This document shows, piece by piece, positions 1-11,345 of a stretch of 64,000 bases of DNA. Location of the stretch: contig JAQFWX010000005.1 in NCBI GenBank assembly GCA_027605045.1, positions 558,001 to 622,000 of the forward strand, given 5' to 3'. This DNA comes from Phallus indusiatus (lineage: Eukaryota; Basidiomycota; Agaricomycetes; Phallales; Phallaceae). The translations under genes were made by a program, and so were the position numbers. Under the pieces are notes generated by a model. It did no database searches. It had not been told where the DNA came from and saw only the letters and a program-made list of their open reading frames with translations. Every line of letters begins with the position of its first letter. Positions within the stretch are counted from its first letter, which is position 1.

Positions 1-627
1 GTATAGGAGTTTGTTGTGCGAATTCGGAAGCCATGTTCTTCGCGTCTTATGTTTAGAAAATGGGACATTGTTCCCATATAATTTTGTCTTTCCATGGAAA
101 AGACCCAGTGCGGCCCGTTTGAAGGGCTGGGAATAAGGAAGATTCGAAAGTATGGGTACGCTCGGAAACATGGTCTCTGAGAGAATACTCGAGGTCGAGG
201 GTAGTGACACCACTGTGACTTGCACCTTGGCAGGTCGCTTTCTTCTCTGATTTTCTTCAACTCTTGATTGTAAATTGTAAACAACAACAAATCTTTGAAA
301 TCACTTATCTGATACTGATAAGCCTGGGTCAAAAAGCAAAGCTCGCTGCAGATGTAAACAAATGACGTCCCATGCGAAGCCAGCACCTGAAAAAGCTGGG
401 GAAAATGTGAACGGGAGTAATCACAAGACCGGCTGCTCGTCTATTAATTTAATCTGTTTCATGATCCATATCTAAACAAATGAACTAGATTCGCATGTCC
501 GCAGCCAGTTGAAGCGACAGTAACCTCCCTTGGACAGAAACAGGGAGGGGAAGCGCTCAGAACGATCATACTAGAACATTCATTATTGTGTCTCTATAAC
601 TCTAACTTCATCCTAGCCATACCTCCA
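1..627. other. No gene recognised (left edge)
   Basis: I see no convincing coding exon, RNA gene or repeat. The right part is presumably the promoter and 5' leader of the esterase gene that starts at 628. The left part could hold the tail of a gene lying outside the window, but no conserved peptide is visible. Confidence 0.4.
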
Positions 628-2107
628 ATGGCTCTGCAGTCACCAGAAGAAGCGAAAGTATCAATTCTGCCTGATATATCTCCTGAAGTTCAATTTCATG
701 GTCGCTGGGATTTGTCTGGCGAAGATCGATATATCACGCACTGGTGCGGGTCGTCACTGTGCTTCCAAACTACAAGTCGTTCTATCACGGTAGAGTTGGG
801 TGGCTTAACCGAGTCGAGGAACAACTTCCACAATGTTCTGTGGAGATTCGGTTCTCAGGCTGTCACTCGGACTGCTCTCGTCAAGGGCAAACGATCTCTG
901 AAACTCACTGCTTTAGCTGATCCCATCGAATCTGGTGGGGGCGAGAGACTGAGAGATGTAACAATAATGCTGTGCGATTGGGGCGCAAAGCTACAAATAG
1001 TAAACATTATAACCGTACGTGATTATTGTTTTGAATTTTCTCAGAAGATATGCCGTACACACACCGTCTTGCTACTGAATCAAATTACAGACAGATGCTA
1101 GACCTATTGTTGCACCTGCTGTTGCCTCTTCTCCCAGACCCATGCTCTTTGTCGGCGATTCGCTTGTATCGGGATTTACTCCTTTATACCGTGGCCTCGT
1201 TCTCCCTCACGGCAGCTATCAAGCATTTGGTTCCATTACTGTTCGCACACTAAGGGCTCACGGTGTCGACGCCAGATTAGAAATGGTAGCGTATCCAGGC
1301 ACGTAGTATCAAGTCTTCTATAGGCTTTCATTACGATACTTATCTCCTTACTTAGGTATATGCTTAAAAACCGTTGACGCGCCGGCCGTCGCTTCCACTC
1401 ATGATGATGAAGAAGACATTGATTGGAAGGGAATGGAGGATGTCTTTTGGGAAGGTATGGCAGGTAAAGGAGGATGGGAGGAACGGTCCAAAGATACCCC
1501 TCATGACATATTCATTTGCATTGGTGAGTCGCTGGTGTACACAACTACCGGATATGAACCTTTCCTTATAAACCTATTTCTATTTTCAGGAACAAATGAT
1601 CAAGGATGGGGTGGAGATAAGAACGAGTTCTTAGAACATTACGCTACATTCTTAACACGACTAAGAGACAGTCATTCAGCCGAGCTTCAAAGAATTCACG
1701 TCATTGTTCGTATATCTTGTTTTCTTTGCCGATTTCTCAATTACTGATTAAATTCAAGTCACCGTTCGGTGTATTCCATGATCCAACTGATCCCAATGCG
1801 AGGAAAGCTGTGTATGAGCCAGATGTGCAGCACATGGTGAAGCAGTTAGCTAAAGCTTGGGCCGATGACAATCCTAATGGTGTAAAATTGTACCATATTC
1901 CAACTGACGGATGGATACACAAAGAGCTTACTTGTGATGGTATTCATCCGACGAGTGAAGGCAAGTTTTTTCTTTGATTTAATAACTCAACATAATGTCT
2001 TATAACGTGTAGGGCATGAAGCGATTGGGACTAAATTGATTGAATATATGGATGCTCTGGGTCTTGCTGGGGTTCCTGGTATACATTATACGGGTTCGAT
2101 TCCATGA
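628..2107 (+). CDS. SGNH/GDSL hydrolase, carbohydrate esterase 2-like
   Basis: Predicted esterase or deacetylase of 391 residues. Exons: 628-1014, 1091-1298, 1356-1523, 1590-1705, 1759-1960, 2013-2107. The N-terminal ~125 residues look beta-rich, as in the jelly-roll domain of CE2 acetyl-xylan esterases. The SGNH core follows: GDS at residues 151-153 with the nucleophile serine, IGTND at 254-258, and DGIHP near 353 with the catalytic Asp and His. The start ATG at 628 follows a short leader; the open frame upstream has no ATG. No signal peptide is obvious, so an intracellular or atypically exported enzyme is possible. Introns 2 and 5 fit only with GC donors, and intron 4 uses GTTCGT. The family call is firm; the substrate (acetylated sugar or other ester) is inferred. 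Confidence 0.85.
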
Positions 2108-2261
2108 CTGTGTACACGTTGTCAGTCTTCTTGGGTATTTTTAACTGGTGTAACGAGGAATGTCATTAACAAATTTGTCTGTAAGAATATTACATGTAAT
2201 TTTGTCTTATGCAAGCCTTATGCATATGTCTTCAAGAGTAATCCGCGTGCGTCGGCTATGT

Positions 2262-2917
2262 CTAGTTATTAAGCTGCCACCCATATTTGCAAGATACACA
2301 CTAAAAGGAAGCCTTAGCATTGAAAAAAACAATCACCGACTATAGGCACTCACTGTATATAAGTTGGTAGACCCTTCATCTGCGCTTCGCAACTATAGAA
2401 TCAAACCAGTTAGTCTCTGAATCCGCAATCACACCATATAACGGACCTGCAGTTGCTTAATATAAGCCTCGCCATGTCCACATTGAGGACATTGTTCTAA
2501 AACCTAGCGTAATCTCAACACAAAGTAAAATTAACGGTCTCTCATTAAGCAACATACTTTTTCCATTGCATCAAGCTGATCTATTTTCTTCGTCTGGGTC
2601 TTACGAGCTTGTCTCAAGGCGGATGGGAACGCGTCAGGATGTGATTCAGTCACAATTTCAATATTTTCAAACGCTAGGACCAAATTATAACATTATCGTC
2701 AGAAATTGATGGCTGTGTAAAAGGAAATATACCATACAAGAGGCTGGTTCGACATGCTTGCACTGGTCGCAGATGACTTCATTTTCTCCGTCAGCGGGTA
2801 TGTCAAGCAAGGTCCCGCATTCGGGACAGAACAGCAGTGATCCTAACAAAAAAAATGAATTACAACGATCATTTTCTCGTGATATGAGAACTCACCGATT
2901 TTATGCGCCAAAGGCAT
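2262..2917 (-). CDS. RPA12: RNA polymerase I subunit RPA12
   Basis: Small zinc-ribbon subunit of RNA polymerase I, acting in the nucleolus in transcript cleavage and termination. Exons in gene order: 2917-2896, 2842-2738, 2673-2558, 2503-2447, 2392-2354, 2300-2262. The product is 125 residues, the same length as yeast Rpa12. The N-terminal zinc ribbon has Cys at 13, 16, 32 and 35. The C-terminal TFIIS-type ribbon has Cys at 86, 89, 114 and 117, with the acidic hairpin motif RSADEG between them. The first exon is only 22 bases and the last three coding exons are 57, 39 and 39 bases. It lies downstream of BTN1 on the same strand. Confidence 0.93.
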
Positions 2918-3092
2918 ACAATAAAGGTTGCGCGCCGTAATTTGACGGGTTGGGCGGGAAGCGCGAGTTGACAAGCGAGCTTGTCGGTCTCCCACGATCG
3001 AAGGTCTCAGGCGGGGCGCCGGATAAATTATGTATTTGCGTTGATAGTATAAGTATCTCATAAATATGTTTGTACAAAAATCTTCAAGTACT

Positions 3093-5156
3093 CTATAGCT
3101 CTTTACACAACAGTTTCCCTCGCCGCACCTGGGCTCGGCAGAGTTCCACTTCAGTGGGCACCGCCAATAAGGAAGCACACAAGATTCCAAAAGAGTCTGA
3201 AAATCCTATTGAACCAATTTTGAATTCTCTTTCGAGATCTTTCATCTTCAAAATTCTCGGAATCAATAGGACCGTTCTCTTGGCCTATGTGAAAGTAGGT
3301 ATTAACACTAAATTTGGGTCAATACTGCTTTTTTGTTAAACCAATAAGGGATTGACGCACTAGGCTAGACCTCCACAAATCCCTTCAATGCCAATTAGAG
3401 CCAAAACCACAAAAAATGAGAATTCTTCGCTGCCAAAATCAAAAAGGCCTATCGCAGATTCTGTAGCTAACGTCAAGAGGATAAACGCTTGGATCACCGC
3501 GGGCAGCGGTAAGAACCTTGAGGGAAGAGGAGGAAGCCCGAATGAAATGGTGGAACGAGACAAGAAGACAGTTGTTTGATATGCCAACTAGGATGCGTGA
3601 GCATTACGGAAGATGGATTTAACTAGATATGGACGGCGAGCTGACCTGCCATAAAGGGTAATAATCACGAAGGGACTGTATGATATGACTGAGGAAGGGA
3701 TGTTTCTCAGGAGAGGGTATAGGATATATTAGGGTTGGTGATATACCCTAAGAAGAGATACGTTTATACGCGAGAGCGAAGAAAAGAGTTTTCACATTTA
3801 CCTGGTTAATTGTATATTCGAGCTGGTAATGGATATAAATTCAAATTCAAACGAAAAAGGAGGAATCTGTGAGCAACGCACTAGATAAACAGAGGCTTCA
3901 AGATATTAGTGTCATCTGAAAAAGAGCCTGCATTGCAAAAGGCTCACTTAAAGGTAACATGTACTTTAGAAGAAGTGGTTTCAGCAGAATCCACTTTTCT
4001 TCTGCGGACAGAGCAACTTTAGTCGGAGAAGAAGCATGAGGAGCTGGAATTCCAGTATCATCTTCAGGTTCGTCATCAGTCCGGACAGGCACATAACCAC
4101 TAGCTCCAGATATAACATCAGCATGATCTTCATGCTCGACTAATACCCCTGGGGATGTGAATGCAGAATGTGGAGGCAATAAGAATGAATATGTCAATGG
4201 TATAATAAACGGAAGAATCTAAGAAAGCTAAGATTCTCAGCTTGAAGAGTCTTGCGATGGCTTACTGCAGATAGACTAGTTCCTAGACGGACGCCAAGTG
4301 AACGGACGAACCACCATAAAGCGGCTCCTACCAAACCGGCCGCGCCTGTGCCAGTTGCAAAATATCTGGCAATATAGAACCCTTGTAAATGAGTGCCCGG
4401 TTCAGTAGGAGGAAAGAACTGACCCGACAGCGTGCCCTGCTACTGAGAGAGGATGGTATCTTGTCGAGAGTTGAAGGAATGTAAGTTCCCCGAGACCTGA
4501 AACGCTCTTGAATCTTGTTTTGGTTTATCCCATAACTGGATAACTTACCTGAAGAAAATGAGGCGAATGCAATACCCAATAACCGCATTCCAAGTGCATC
4601 GAAAGTAGATATCACCTATCATCAGTTCTGTAAGGAGACGTATGTATGTCAGGAGAGGGATACATACCAGCATTCCGGCCACGCTTAATATGCAACATCC
4701 TATCAACCTCATGCGGTACCGTATTCTTCCCTGCAAGACGTATGGCCAACCGATTTTGGCAATTAAGCCTGGGGCGATGTTACAAAACGCGACAATGCCT
4801 TTAGGTGTTTCGGGAGGCACTAGGTCTAAGGCAGCGGACAGTATAATCACGTATAAGACTACGAAGAACCATGAATGTTCACGTCATCTGGCGAAGAGAA
4901 AGAATAGGAAATTTCAAACCATTATTGATGAGACCAAACAGAAGAAAGGATAGCCCGAGTTTAAACAGTAATTTGTCGCCCTCTTAGAGATCGTTAGATG
5001 GATACTAGCAATCCATAATGACGGACACATACTCTGTTTCTCCTCCTTATTGGGTTCCGGTGATAATGTTTCCGGGTCTTGGCTGTCAAAGGACGTCATC
5101 TGAATCGGAGCTTCAATACTAGTACTGTAATATGCGGAAGTTGGTCTAATTGTCAT
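3093..5156 (-). CDS. BTN1: BTN1/CLN3 (battenin) family protein, frame problematic
   Basis: Multi-pass lysosomal/vacuolar membrane protein, homologue of yeast Btn1 and human CLN3, implicated in vacuolar pH and amino-acid homeostasis. Exons recognised: 5156-5033, 4982-4920, 4858-4668, 4615-4549, 4496-4424, 4365-4266, 4218-3948, 3822-3802, 3747-3646, 3587-3361, 3307-3093. Family landmarks include FGLINN, VAFCNIAPGLIAKIGWPY, FATGTGAAGLVGAALWW, EYTINQG, LRDYYPLW, YQTTVFLSRS and a C-terminal IGSIGFSDS block ending in LCKEL. Two junctions do not work. The 21-base EYTINQ exon is out of phase with the exon before it. The last exon switches frame by one base before the IGSIGFSDS block. Start options are 5156 or an in-frame Met at 5099. 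Either splicing is unusual here or the gene or assembly carries indels. Confidence 0.85.
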
Positions 5157-5284
5157 AAAAAGGAGTGATTCAACGTTGCATTTGGAAATGGAACTGTTGA
5201 AAGTTGGCGTTTAGAGCGATTGAGGACAGGAGTAGTAATTGCAAATTCATTGACTCGAAGCGACTAGTATGTCGGACCTCTGTT

Positions 5285-5370
5285 GGCGGCCTGGCGTAAT
5301 GGCAACGCGTCTGACTTCGATTGTCAGCAGCGTAATCAGAAGATTGCAGGTTCGAGTCCTGCGGTCGTCA
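5285..5370 (+). tRNA. tRNA-Arg(TCG) with 14-base intron
   Basis: A complete cloverleaf is visible. The acceptor stem GGCGGCC (5285-5291) pairs with GGTCGTC plus discriminator A ending at 5370. The T-arm is GCAGG-TTCGAGT-CCTGC. The anticodon stem TCTGA/TCAGA encloses the loop CTTCGAA, giving anticodon TCG (Arg). The loop is interrupted after position 37 by an intron at about 5321-5334, the canonical place for nuclear tRNA introns. A run of six T directly after the 3' end is a Pol III terminator. Confidence 0.92.
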
Positions 5371-5742
5371 CTTTTTTCCGTCTGTTAGATTTACTTTTTG
5401 GTTGACAACTGCGCGAATATCCCAGATATTATAAATATATATTATTATATTAGGCATGGAGAACCAATGCTCAAACATGTCTTTTATAGTTTTATATATA
5501 TATGAAAGTACAAAACCTGCATTTGGACCGAGAGCGAAACGCGGAAATACAATCAATGAAAACAAAAAGGGAGTGTCATATATCTCGAAGATTGAAGTCT
5601 GAAGTGCCAAAAGTGGCAAAGAAGGTAACGGAACCAGTAGTACTCAATACATACGTGTTGTCCACGATAGAAGAGAAAAAAAAGGAAGGCAGCATATACG
5701 GCATGAAGCATACAACTCCAACTCCACAAGTGAGGATTGCGA
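5371..5742. other. Intergenic, tRNA terminator then nothing recognised
   Basis: Starts with the Pol III poly-T terminator of the tRNA and continues into AT-rich sequence that probably contains the 3' untranslated region of Clp1-like A. No coding exon is recognised. Confidence 0.4.
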
Positions 5743-6763
5743 TCACAAGACCTCTTTAGGTTTCGTTTTTGACTCGAGCGCAGCGAGCAGTGCTTCCCAT
5801 GAGAAATCGAGGATCTCCCAAAGAGGTTTATCGGAAATACCCAAGGCCGCAACATTACTCCATAGGCCATGAACAGAAGAGACCAAGGAAAGTAAAGTAG
5901 GCGCACTGCATGCAGAAACTAGTCTGGAAGATGCCTCGTCAACAGAAAGATCATTCTGTGTTGGGAGAGGGAGCAACGCCGATAAAATCTCAGAGCGTCG
6001 GTGAACATAAAGATAGCGCAAAAGAAGAGGAAAACTGCGCGGGTGTGGCAAACACATTGGAAGAATGGGAAGAACTAACGTCTTGCTGGCGACAGACTCG
6101 GAGGAGGGCGGGACCGTAGACGACGTCACAGGCGGCATATGGGAACATTGCGAGACCAGCACGATAGAATGTGCGGGGTGAAGGGATATTTGTCCCTTTG
6201 AGGCACCATCAGGCGTCGCGTATACTGCCAAAATATGTGTGGGGAATTCAATTGAATCGTCCAATACCGTGACTTCCATTGTCTTGGGTAGCGTCCCATC
6301 AGTCTGTTTGGGGGCGATCTTCAGCGTCGCATTGTATAGTCTAGTGTTATTGATGAGTCCATAAGTAAATGTTTACGATGGCGCGAAGAGTTTACCTCTC
6401 AGATTTCTCCTTTAGACCCCGCTGTATATATTCCAGGGGTACGCCAGCCAATCCCGGATCAACTGCAGTAAGGCACTCCGACGCGATGGGACGAAAAACA
6501 GGTCGCCGTAACGTCGTTGGGAGTCTAAGTTTCCGTTGCAAATCGACTCCTTTTGAGAGATTTTGAGTTAGACTGCAATGCTCTCTTAAAAGAGAACAAA
6601 GGCTTTCTGGCCGTGTTACAGGAACTAAACACGTCTTTGGGTGGATAACATGAGTCCGTTTCCGCGGAATCGCGCTCCCTTTCGTCCCGGTCGCGTTTAC
6701 GAAACTTATGTGAGCGTTTTCCTTGTTTTTATTGGTAATGCGAGAGGAGGAGATAAGGACCAT
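5743..6763 (-). CDS. Clp1-like protein A
   Basis: Two exons (6763-6396, 6340-5743) encode 321 residues. The protein resembles Clp1, the clamp-cell/dikaryon regulator of Coprinopsis and Ustilago, in its conserved blocks: LRRPVFRPI followed by VPLEYIQ, then PTHILAVY, HPAHSIVLVSQC, a proline-framed block before LLRYLYVHR, and a C-terminal WSNVAALGI plus LWEIL. The N-terminal ~75 residues are not conserved and the start is the first in-frame ATG. The intron is phase 2 and sits exactly where the intron of Clp1-like B sits. I see no known enzymatic or DNA-binding domain. Family membership rests on resemblance to two other genes in this window and on my recollection of the family; the function is inferred. 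Confidence 0.72.
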
Positions 6764-7251
6764 GCTTTCGTGCCCGGGGTTTTTTGATTTTGAGAAAAAA
6801 CGAATGGTAGTTGGAGTGTTGCTGTTGGTAGAGGTTGCCTTTCAACCTATACAAGGTATATCTTATTCATGTCCGAATTTGTACCGGCTGTTGTATGCGA
6901 ATTGGGCAACATATTCGAACGATGGGACATCAACACGACAGTGTTGCAAACACATCGACGGAAGGATGCGCACACGGATGATGTAACCGTTTATTCTGTC
7001 TGTAGGTCCATATTTAACTCGCATTGAACTCGGGAAATGAGAAATGGAGCCGAACTTCTTAAAGTTTGTACCAATTGACAAACGTGCACATACATACGTA
7101 CAAATTAGTACTACAATTAGACTAAAAAAAGGACACAAGAAAAAACACAGCTTTCTCAAGAATAATTAAAAACAGGTCCAGAGTTGATTTTATGAACGAA
7201 AAAAAAACCCTTAATCTTCCTCCATTTCATCTGCAGAACTTACATCATGCT
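6764..7251. other. Intergenic, nothing recognised
   Basis: Separates the start of Clp1-like A from the end of the SAP-domain gene (both minus strand). Expected to contain the Clp1-like A promoter and the 3' end of the SAP gene. Short open frames on both strands show no recognisable protein. Confidence 0.4.
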
Positions 7252-10122
7252 CTAGGGCCCAGTACCAGGCGCAACTGCTCCAATTGAACTCATTTTGCTT
7301 CGACGTCTTACTATTTCACTTTGCCTTAACCTCCTACGATGGTTAGCAAGAGACTCGCGAGTTTGTGCTTTACTCCCGATCCCAGACACCCTTACACCAA
7401 GACTGCCTCGAGTTTTCGCTGCATTCAAACTTCGTCGTCCGTTGTTGGGATTTATCTTCTCAGGCTGAGATGCGATTCGCTGCGCCCCTACCCTGGCGAT
7501 AACCCGCGATCGGGATATCCGGGGGCGGCGACCCGGTAATGGACGAGGTTTCGGTGCGGCCTCGTTAATGACAGCCGGTTTAGCAGGAGAAAAGCTCGGA
7601 GGTCCGGTAGCGAATATAGTTCCTGGTGTTCTTTCAATCGCCTTATCATCTTCTTTGCCGCTGACTTGTCGTGGGGTCGCGGTGGATAATGTCGGTATAC
7701 GACTAGGAGTCGGAGCAGGGTCAGAAGTCGCTTTCATTGTCGAAGCAGGATTAGCAGTCGTCTTCGCAGAAAGAGAAGGCGGCTTAACGGTCTGGTGCAT
7801 TCTAGCAAGGGAACTGGCCGTAGGTGCGAGCAATGTCGACGTTCTCTTACGTGCAGCAGTGCTGAGATTTGAAACTTCACTTGTTCGTGTACTTCCAACA
7901 GTAGGTATACTCCCAGGGTGTTTGAATCCTATCGAATTAGCCGACCCGCCCTGACTTCGATGGGTCCCGTTGGTGTTATTATTGACATTTGAACCTTCCT
8001 TACGAATTAAGCTGTTTGTGCGTCCAACGGCACTGATTCGTGAAAATGATGGAATGGCCGCACGATGAGATCCAGCATTAACTGAAGAGATTGTACTGGT
8101 GCGCGATGGGTTGGCGCCGTTTGTCGATACAGTACTGCTTCTAATGGAAAGTTTCTTCGCAGGTTGGGACCCATTACTTTTCGCAGGGGCAGCAAATGTT
8201 GCAAGTTTCTTAGCAGGGCCAGTCTTCGTGCTGGTAATCGATCCGGAACCGTCTTTCTTTGGATCGGGACGGGAACGGCGGACTTCGGCTTAGGCTCTTC
8301 TTTTGAGGTCCTGCCCCAACGCCTCTATTCCACACATTCTTGACAAGATTTTTCGCAGAGGACAGGAAGCCAAATCTAGTTGCGATTCCTTTCTTAGCTG
8401 CGAACAAATCAAAATTCAAATCAATACCCCAGCTAAGAAAAATTAAACTTACGCTGATTAGGGATTAAAGCTGGCTTATTCGCTCCGACGCTAACTCTAC
8501 CCATACTACTCCGTCGTCTAGCTCGTGATACTTCTAATCTCTTTTTGATCGCATTGCGTTCTTTCTCCCTTTCCGCTTCGGTTAATGCATTGTCAACGTC
8601 AACGCCTTCTTTATTGTCGACTTTGTGCTCTGGCACATTTTCGCGAATTTGAATAGTTCCAGGCTTGTCAACAAAACTAATCTTTGCTCGTTTTGCCTGT
8701 CGTTCCTCAGAGTGTTCGTCAACTGTTTGACTGACAACTCTCGGTGCCTGGCCTCTTGAGCTACGTCGACCCTGGGAAGGACGAACCACTCTCTTGTTTG
8801 GACCGGCCAAAGCATCGGATTTGCGTTTCTTATTTGGTATTTCTGCCGCTTTTCCATGTTTACGAGCATACCAATCGCCAATTCCCTCCATCTGCTGGAA
8901 TTGTTGCTCATGTGCTTTGTCGAATTTATGCGTGATATCTGTTTTCGGTTTATCTATCTGAGAGAAAATTGTGGTTGATACGGAGGGTTGCGTATTCTTC
9001 TTCTCCAGTATGTTTATTCCAACTTCGTTCGAAGTTCCGGTATAGCCTAAACGCGCGTTCATTTCAGCGAGAACGGAGGCAGCTGCTGAATGAAATTGGG
9101 TATTGGATGCTTGATGGGCGGGCGATCCGAAGACAAACGACGGAGGGGCTGCAGGCTGCAGGAGTGGCTTAGGAGACGTCGGAATCGTCTCAGGGAATGC
9201 ACCAGGCAGAAACGGACTTTCCATCACCATGCGGCTTCGCGATGGGCTAACTTGGCGGGATTCCGGCGAATAACAGGCTTCGAATGTAGGTGTGAACGGA
9301 CGCAGAGCAGGGGGAGATGGAACAGAAGTGGCGGTGGAAACGAGCCTGATTGTGCTTTCTCCCAAATCGCGTATCGACACGTCGCGAGTATCATCTTCGT
9401 TGCCTGTAGCAGGGGATGGAAGAGGAGAAGGCCGCGTCTTTATTGGAGTCGTTAACTCAGGTATTTTCTCGATAGTCGCAAGTTCATCGACAGACATTGG
9501 CGGAAAGGAAGTTTGTGCAGGACCGGTCGACATCTTGTTACCAACCTTCTTTAGGCTGTTCGCGAGAAGTTTGAAAGACGATGTTATTGTTGAATCTTGT
9601 GTAAAAATATACAACAACAATGTTCAGAATAAGTAGAAATCAAATAGACAAAGGAACCTTACTCTTAGAGTTAGTGGAGCCTGAATTGTATTCGTTGAAG
9701 CTGGATCCGCCAAACCCTCTGAGGGTGGATTGCGTTGGCATTTCTTGTTCCACCTCTTCTTGAATGTTTTTCAATTCCATACGCACAGTCTTTATTTCTC
9801 GGCTGTCTTCGTCGATCACACTCCAAGCTTCACTGGGTCGAGACAAAGGCATTCTTTTGTTCTCTTTATCGCCATCTCCGGGTGATACGTCAGACATATC
9901 GGATGCATGAGACTTGAGTCTTTCTATGAGCTCAGTATTCTTGCCTGACGCCTTGATTCCATTGCGTTTACAAAGCTGAACGAGCTGTTGTCGCTATTTA
10001 TAAACGCCCAGATGAGGCTATGTGGAAAACACAGAAAAAAGCGCGTTCACCTTCAAAGAACGTAAAGCCGGCGAGTTATTCAAGATTCGACAATTTGGGG
10101 GTGTCGCCTGAACAGACTCCAT
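7252..10122 (-). CDS. SAP-domain protein, possibly NuSAP-like
   Basis: Exons in gene order: 10122-10051, 9993-9663, 9595-8453, 8397-8321, 8256-7252, giving 875 residues. An N-terminal SAP motif (residues ~20-50; LRSLK, then QLVQLCKRNGIKASGKN, then ELIERL) predicts DNA or chromatin binding. The rest is Ser/Thr/Pro-rich and very basic, probably disordered, with a short conserved stretch HEQQFQQMEGIGDWYARK near residue 330, KKRK clusters, and a GFLSSAKNLVKNVWNRG block after the fourth junction. A SAP domain followed by a basic tail recalls NuSAP spindle proteins, but this is only a guess. The intron 8257-8320 is inferred because it restores frame. A cell-cycle-type ACGCGT box lies 79 bases upstream of the start. 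Confidence 0.75.
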
Positions 10123-11345
10123 CTACCTTTTGTGTTATGGCGTTCGGCTTCAAGGACGTAAATGAGATCTGAATGAACGTTGTGGTAGTCTAGGAACGAG
10201 ACGCGTTTCTTCACGTGACTGCTTACTACAAGTTTCATTACGTCACGCGCCATTTTTCCTCGGACATGTAACCGGCGGCGGAGGGGCGGCTGGCCGAAGG
10301 CGCATCAACTCAAAAAAAATAATATACGAGATGGTTACGATCAGGTTTGCAAAGGTCGATCTTGCTAGTGTGAAAATTTGGTGAGACTTTTTTTTTTCAG
10401 TAAACTGTTCTCATCTGTTCTCACCTGAAATTCTGTGTATTAAGTAAAACTGGGTCTTCTCCTTGTCATTTATTTCTCAAGAACAAAAGAGTTCTCATAT
10501 GCATTAAATTTCCCGCATCTAATTGAGTTAAAATTTAGGCTTGGGATTGGTCTGGATTGGTTCGGAGTCAATTTGCCGAATGCTCTTACGAATTTGGGCA
10601 TGGTCTGGGAACACCCGCCTCCCAACGAAAGGAAATACGACTGCTAAAGTCATCGAGCATGAAGTGTAATATTGATGAAAGATTCATTATAATATTGTGA
10701 TTTCACTATGCACAATTTACATAAGCTTACTGTCACCCCCATCCAAGCTTAGAATGAACTAACTGGCACCCAAGCTATCCAAACCTTGTCGTGATTGTGG
10801 TTTCTGTGGTTGAGGAGTGACCCCGCCACTTGAAGGGTCGTACAAGGTTAGAAGCAAAGGATAATATACTCCCCTTTGTTGATTTCAACGTTTTCATCCA
10901 CGTGGTTTGCTATTTTCGCACTAACATATTTTCAGCACAATGGGCTGATCTCCTTTTGAATCTAAGCGAAATTTTTTTCTGGTGGTTACTATCTCTCGAA
11001 ATCTCACACGCTGGAGGTTCTAAAAAGGCCTTGCGCAACAAAGGGGACTCCAAAACATCCCACAAGTTACAAAGGCTACTACTACTAACATCCTAATACT
11101 CACAAGGGGGTCCCATTGTCCTCATTATTTTTTCTTTCCTTCAATCTAGTTCTTGAGCCTGGCGCGGTGACATTCCCCCGGTAGATCGTACTGGACGCTC
11201 AGTGTTTCTTAAAGCTGCACTGGTTTGCTGCAAAAATATTCTCAAAATCGACGATCGGTTTCCCATTTCCCATTTCTCCTTTGAGATCTTCCATTTTCCC
11301 TTTTGTCTCTCAACTCTCCTTCACCTTTCAACACAAAGCGTCGCT
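10123..11345. other. Divergent intergenic region, SAP gene / Clp1-like B
   Basis: 1.2 kb between two divergent starts. It contains ACGCGT at 10201-10206 and CACGTG at 10212-10217, both close to the SAP gene, a short GC-rich patch at 10271-10300 with the octamer GGCGCATC at 10299-10306, and pyrimidine-rich sequence just before the Clp1-like B start. No coding exon is convincing. Confidence 0.5.
10201..10206. promoter_or_regulatory. MluI cell-cycle box (ACGCGT) upstream of SAP gene
   Basis: Palindromic ACGCGT lies 79 bases upstream of the SAP-domain start codon, with an E-box CACGTG six bases further upstream. In fungi ACGCGT is the MBF site found at G1/S genes. Its role here is inferred from position only. 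Confidence 0.35.

Noticed and set aside
3070..3579. Plus-strand ORFs looking like a small mitochondrial protein
   Set aside because: The minus strand of the same bases encodes highly conserved BTN1/CLN3 C-terminal sequence; the plus-strand frames are shadows.
8007..8321. Apparent frameshift in the SAP-domain gene
   Set aside because: A 64-base intron 8257-8320 (GTTGGG...AAAG) restores phase and makes the whole CDS a multiple of three.
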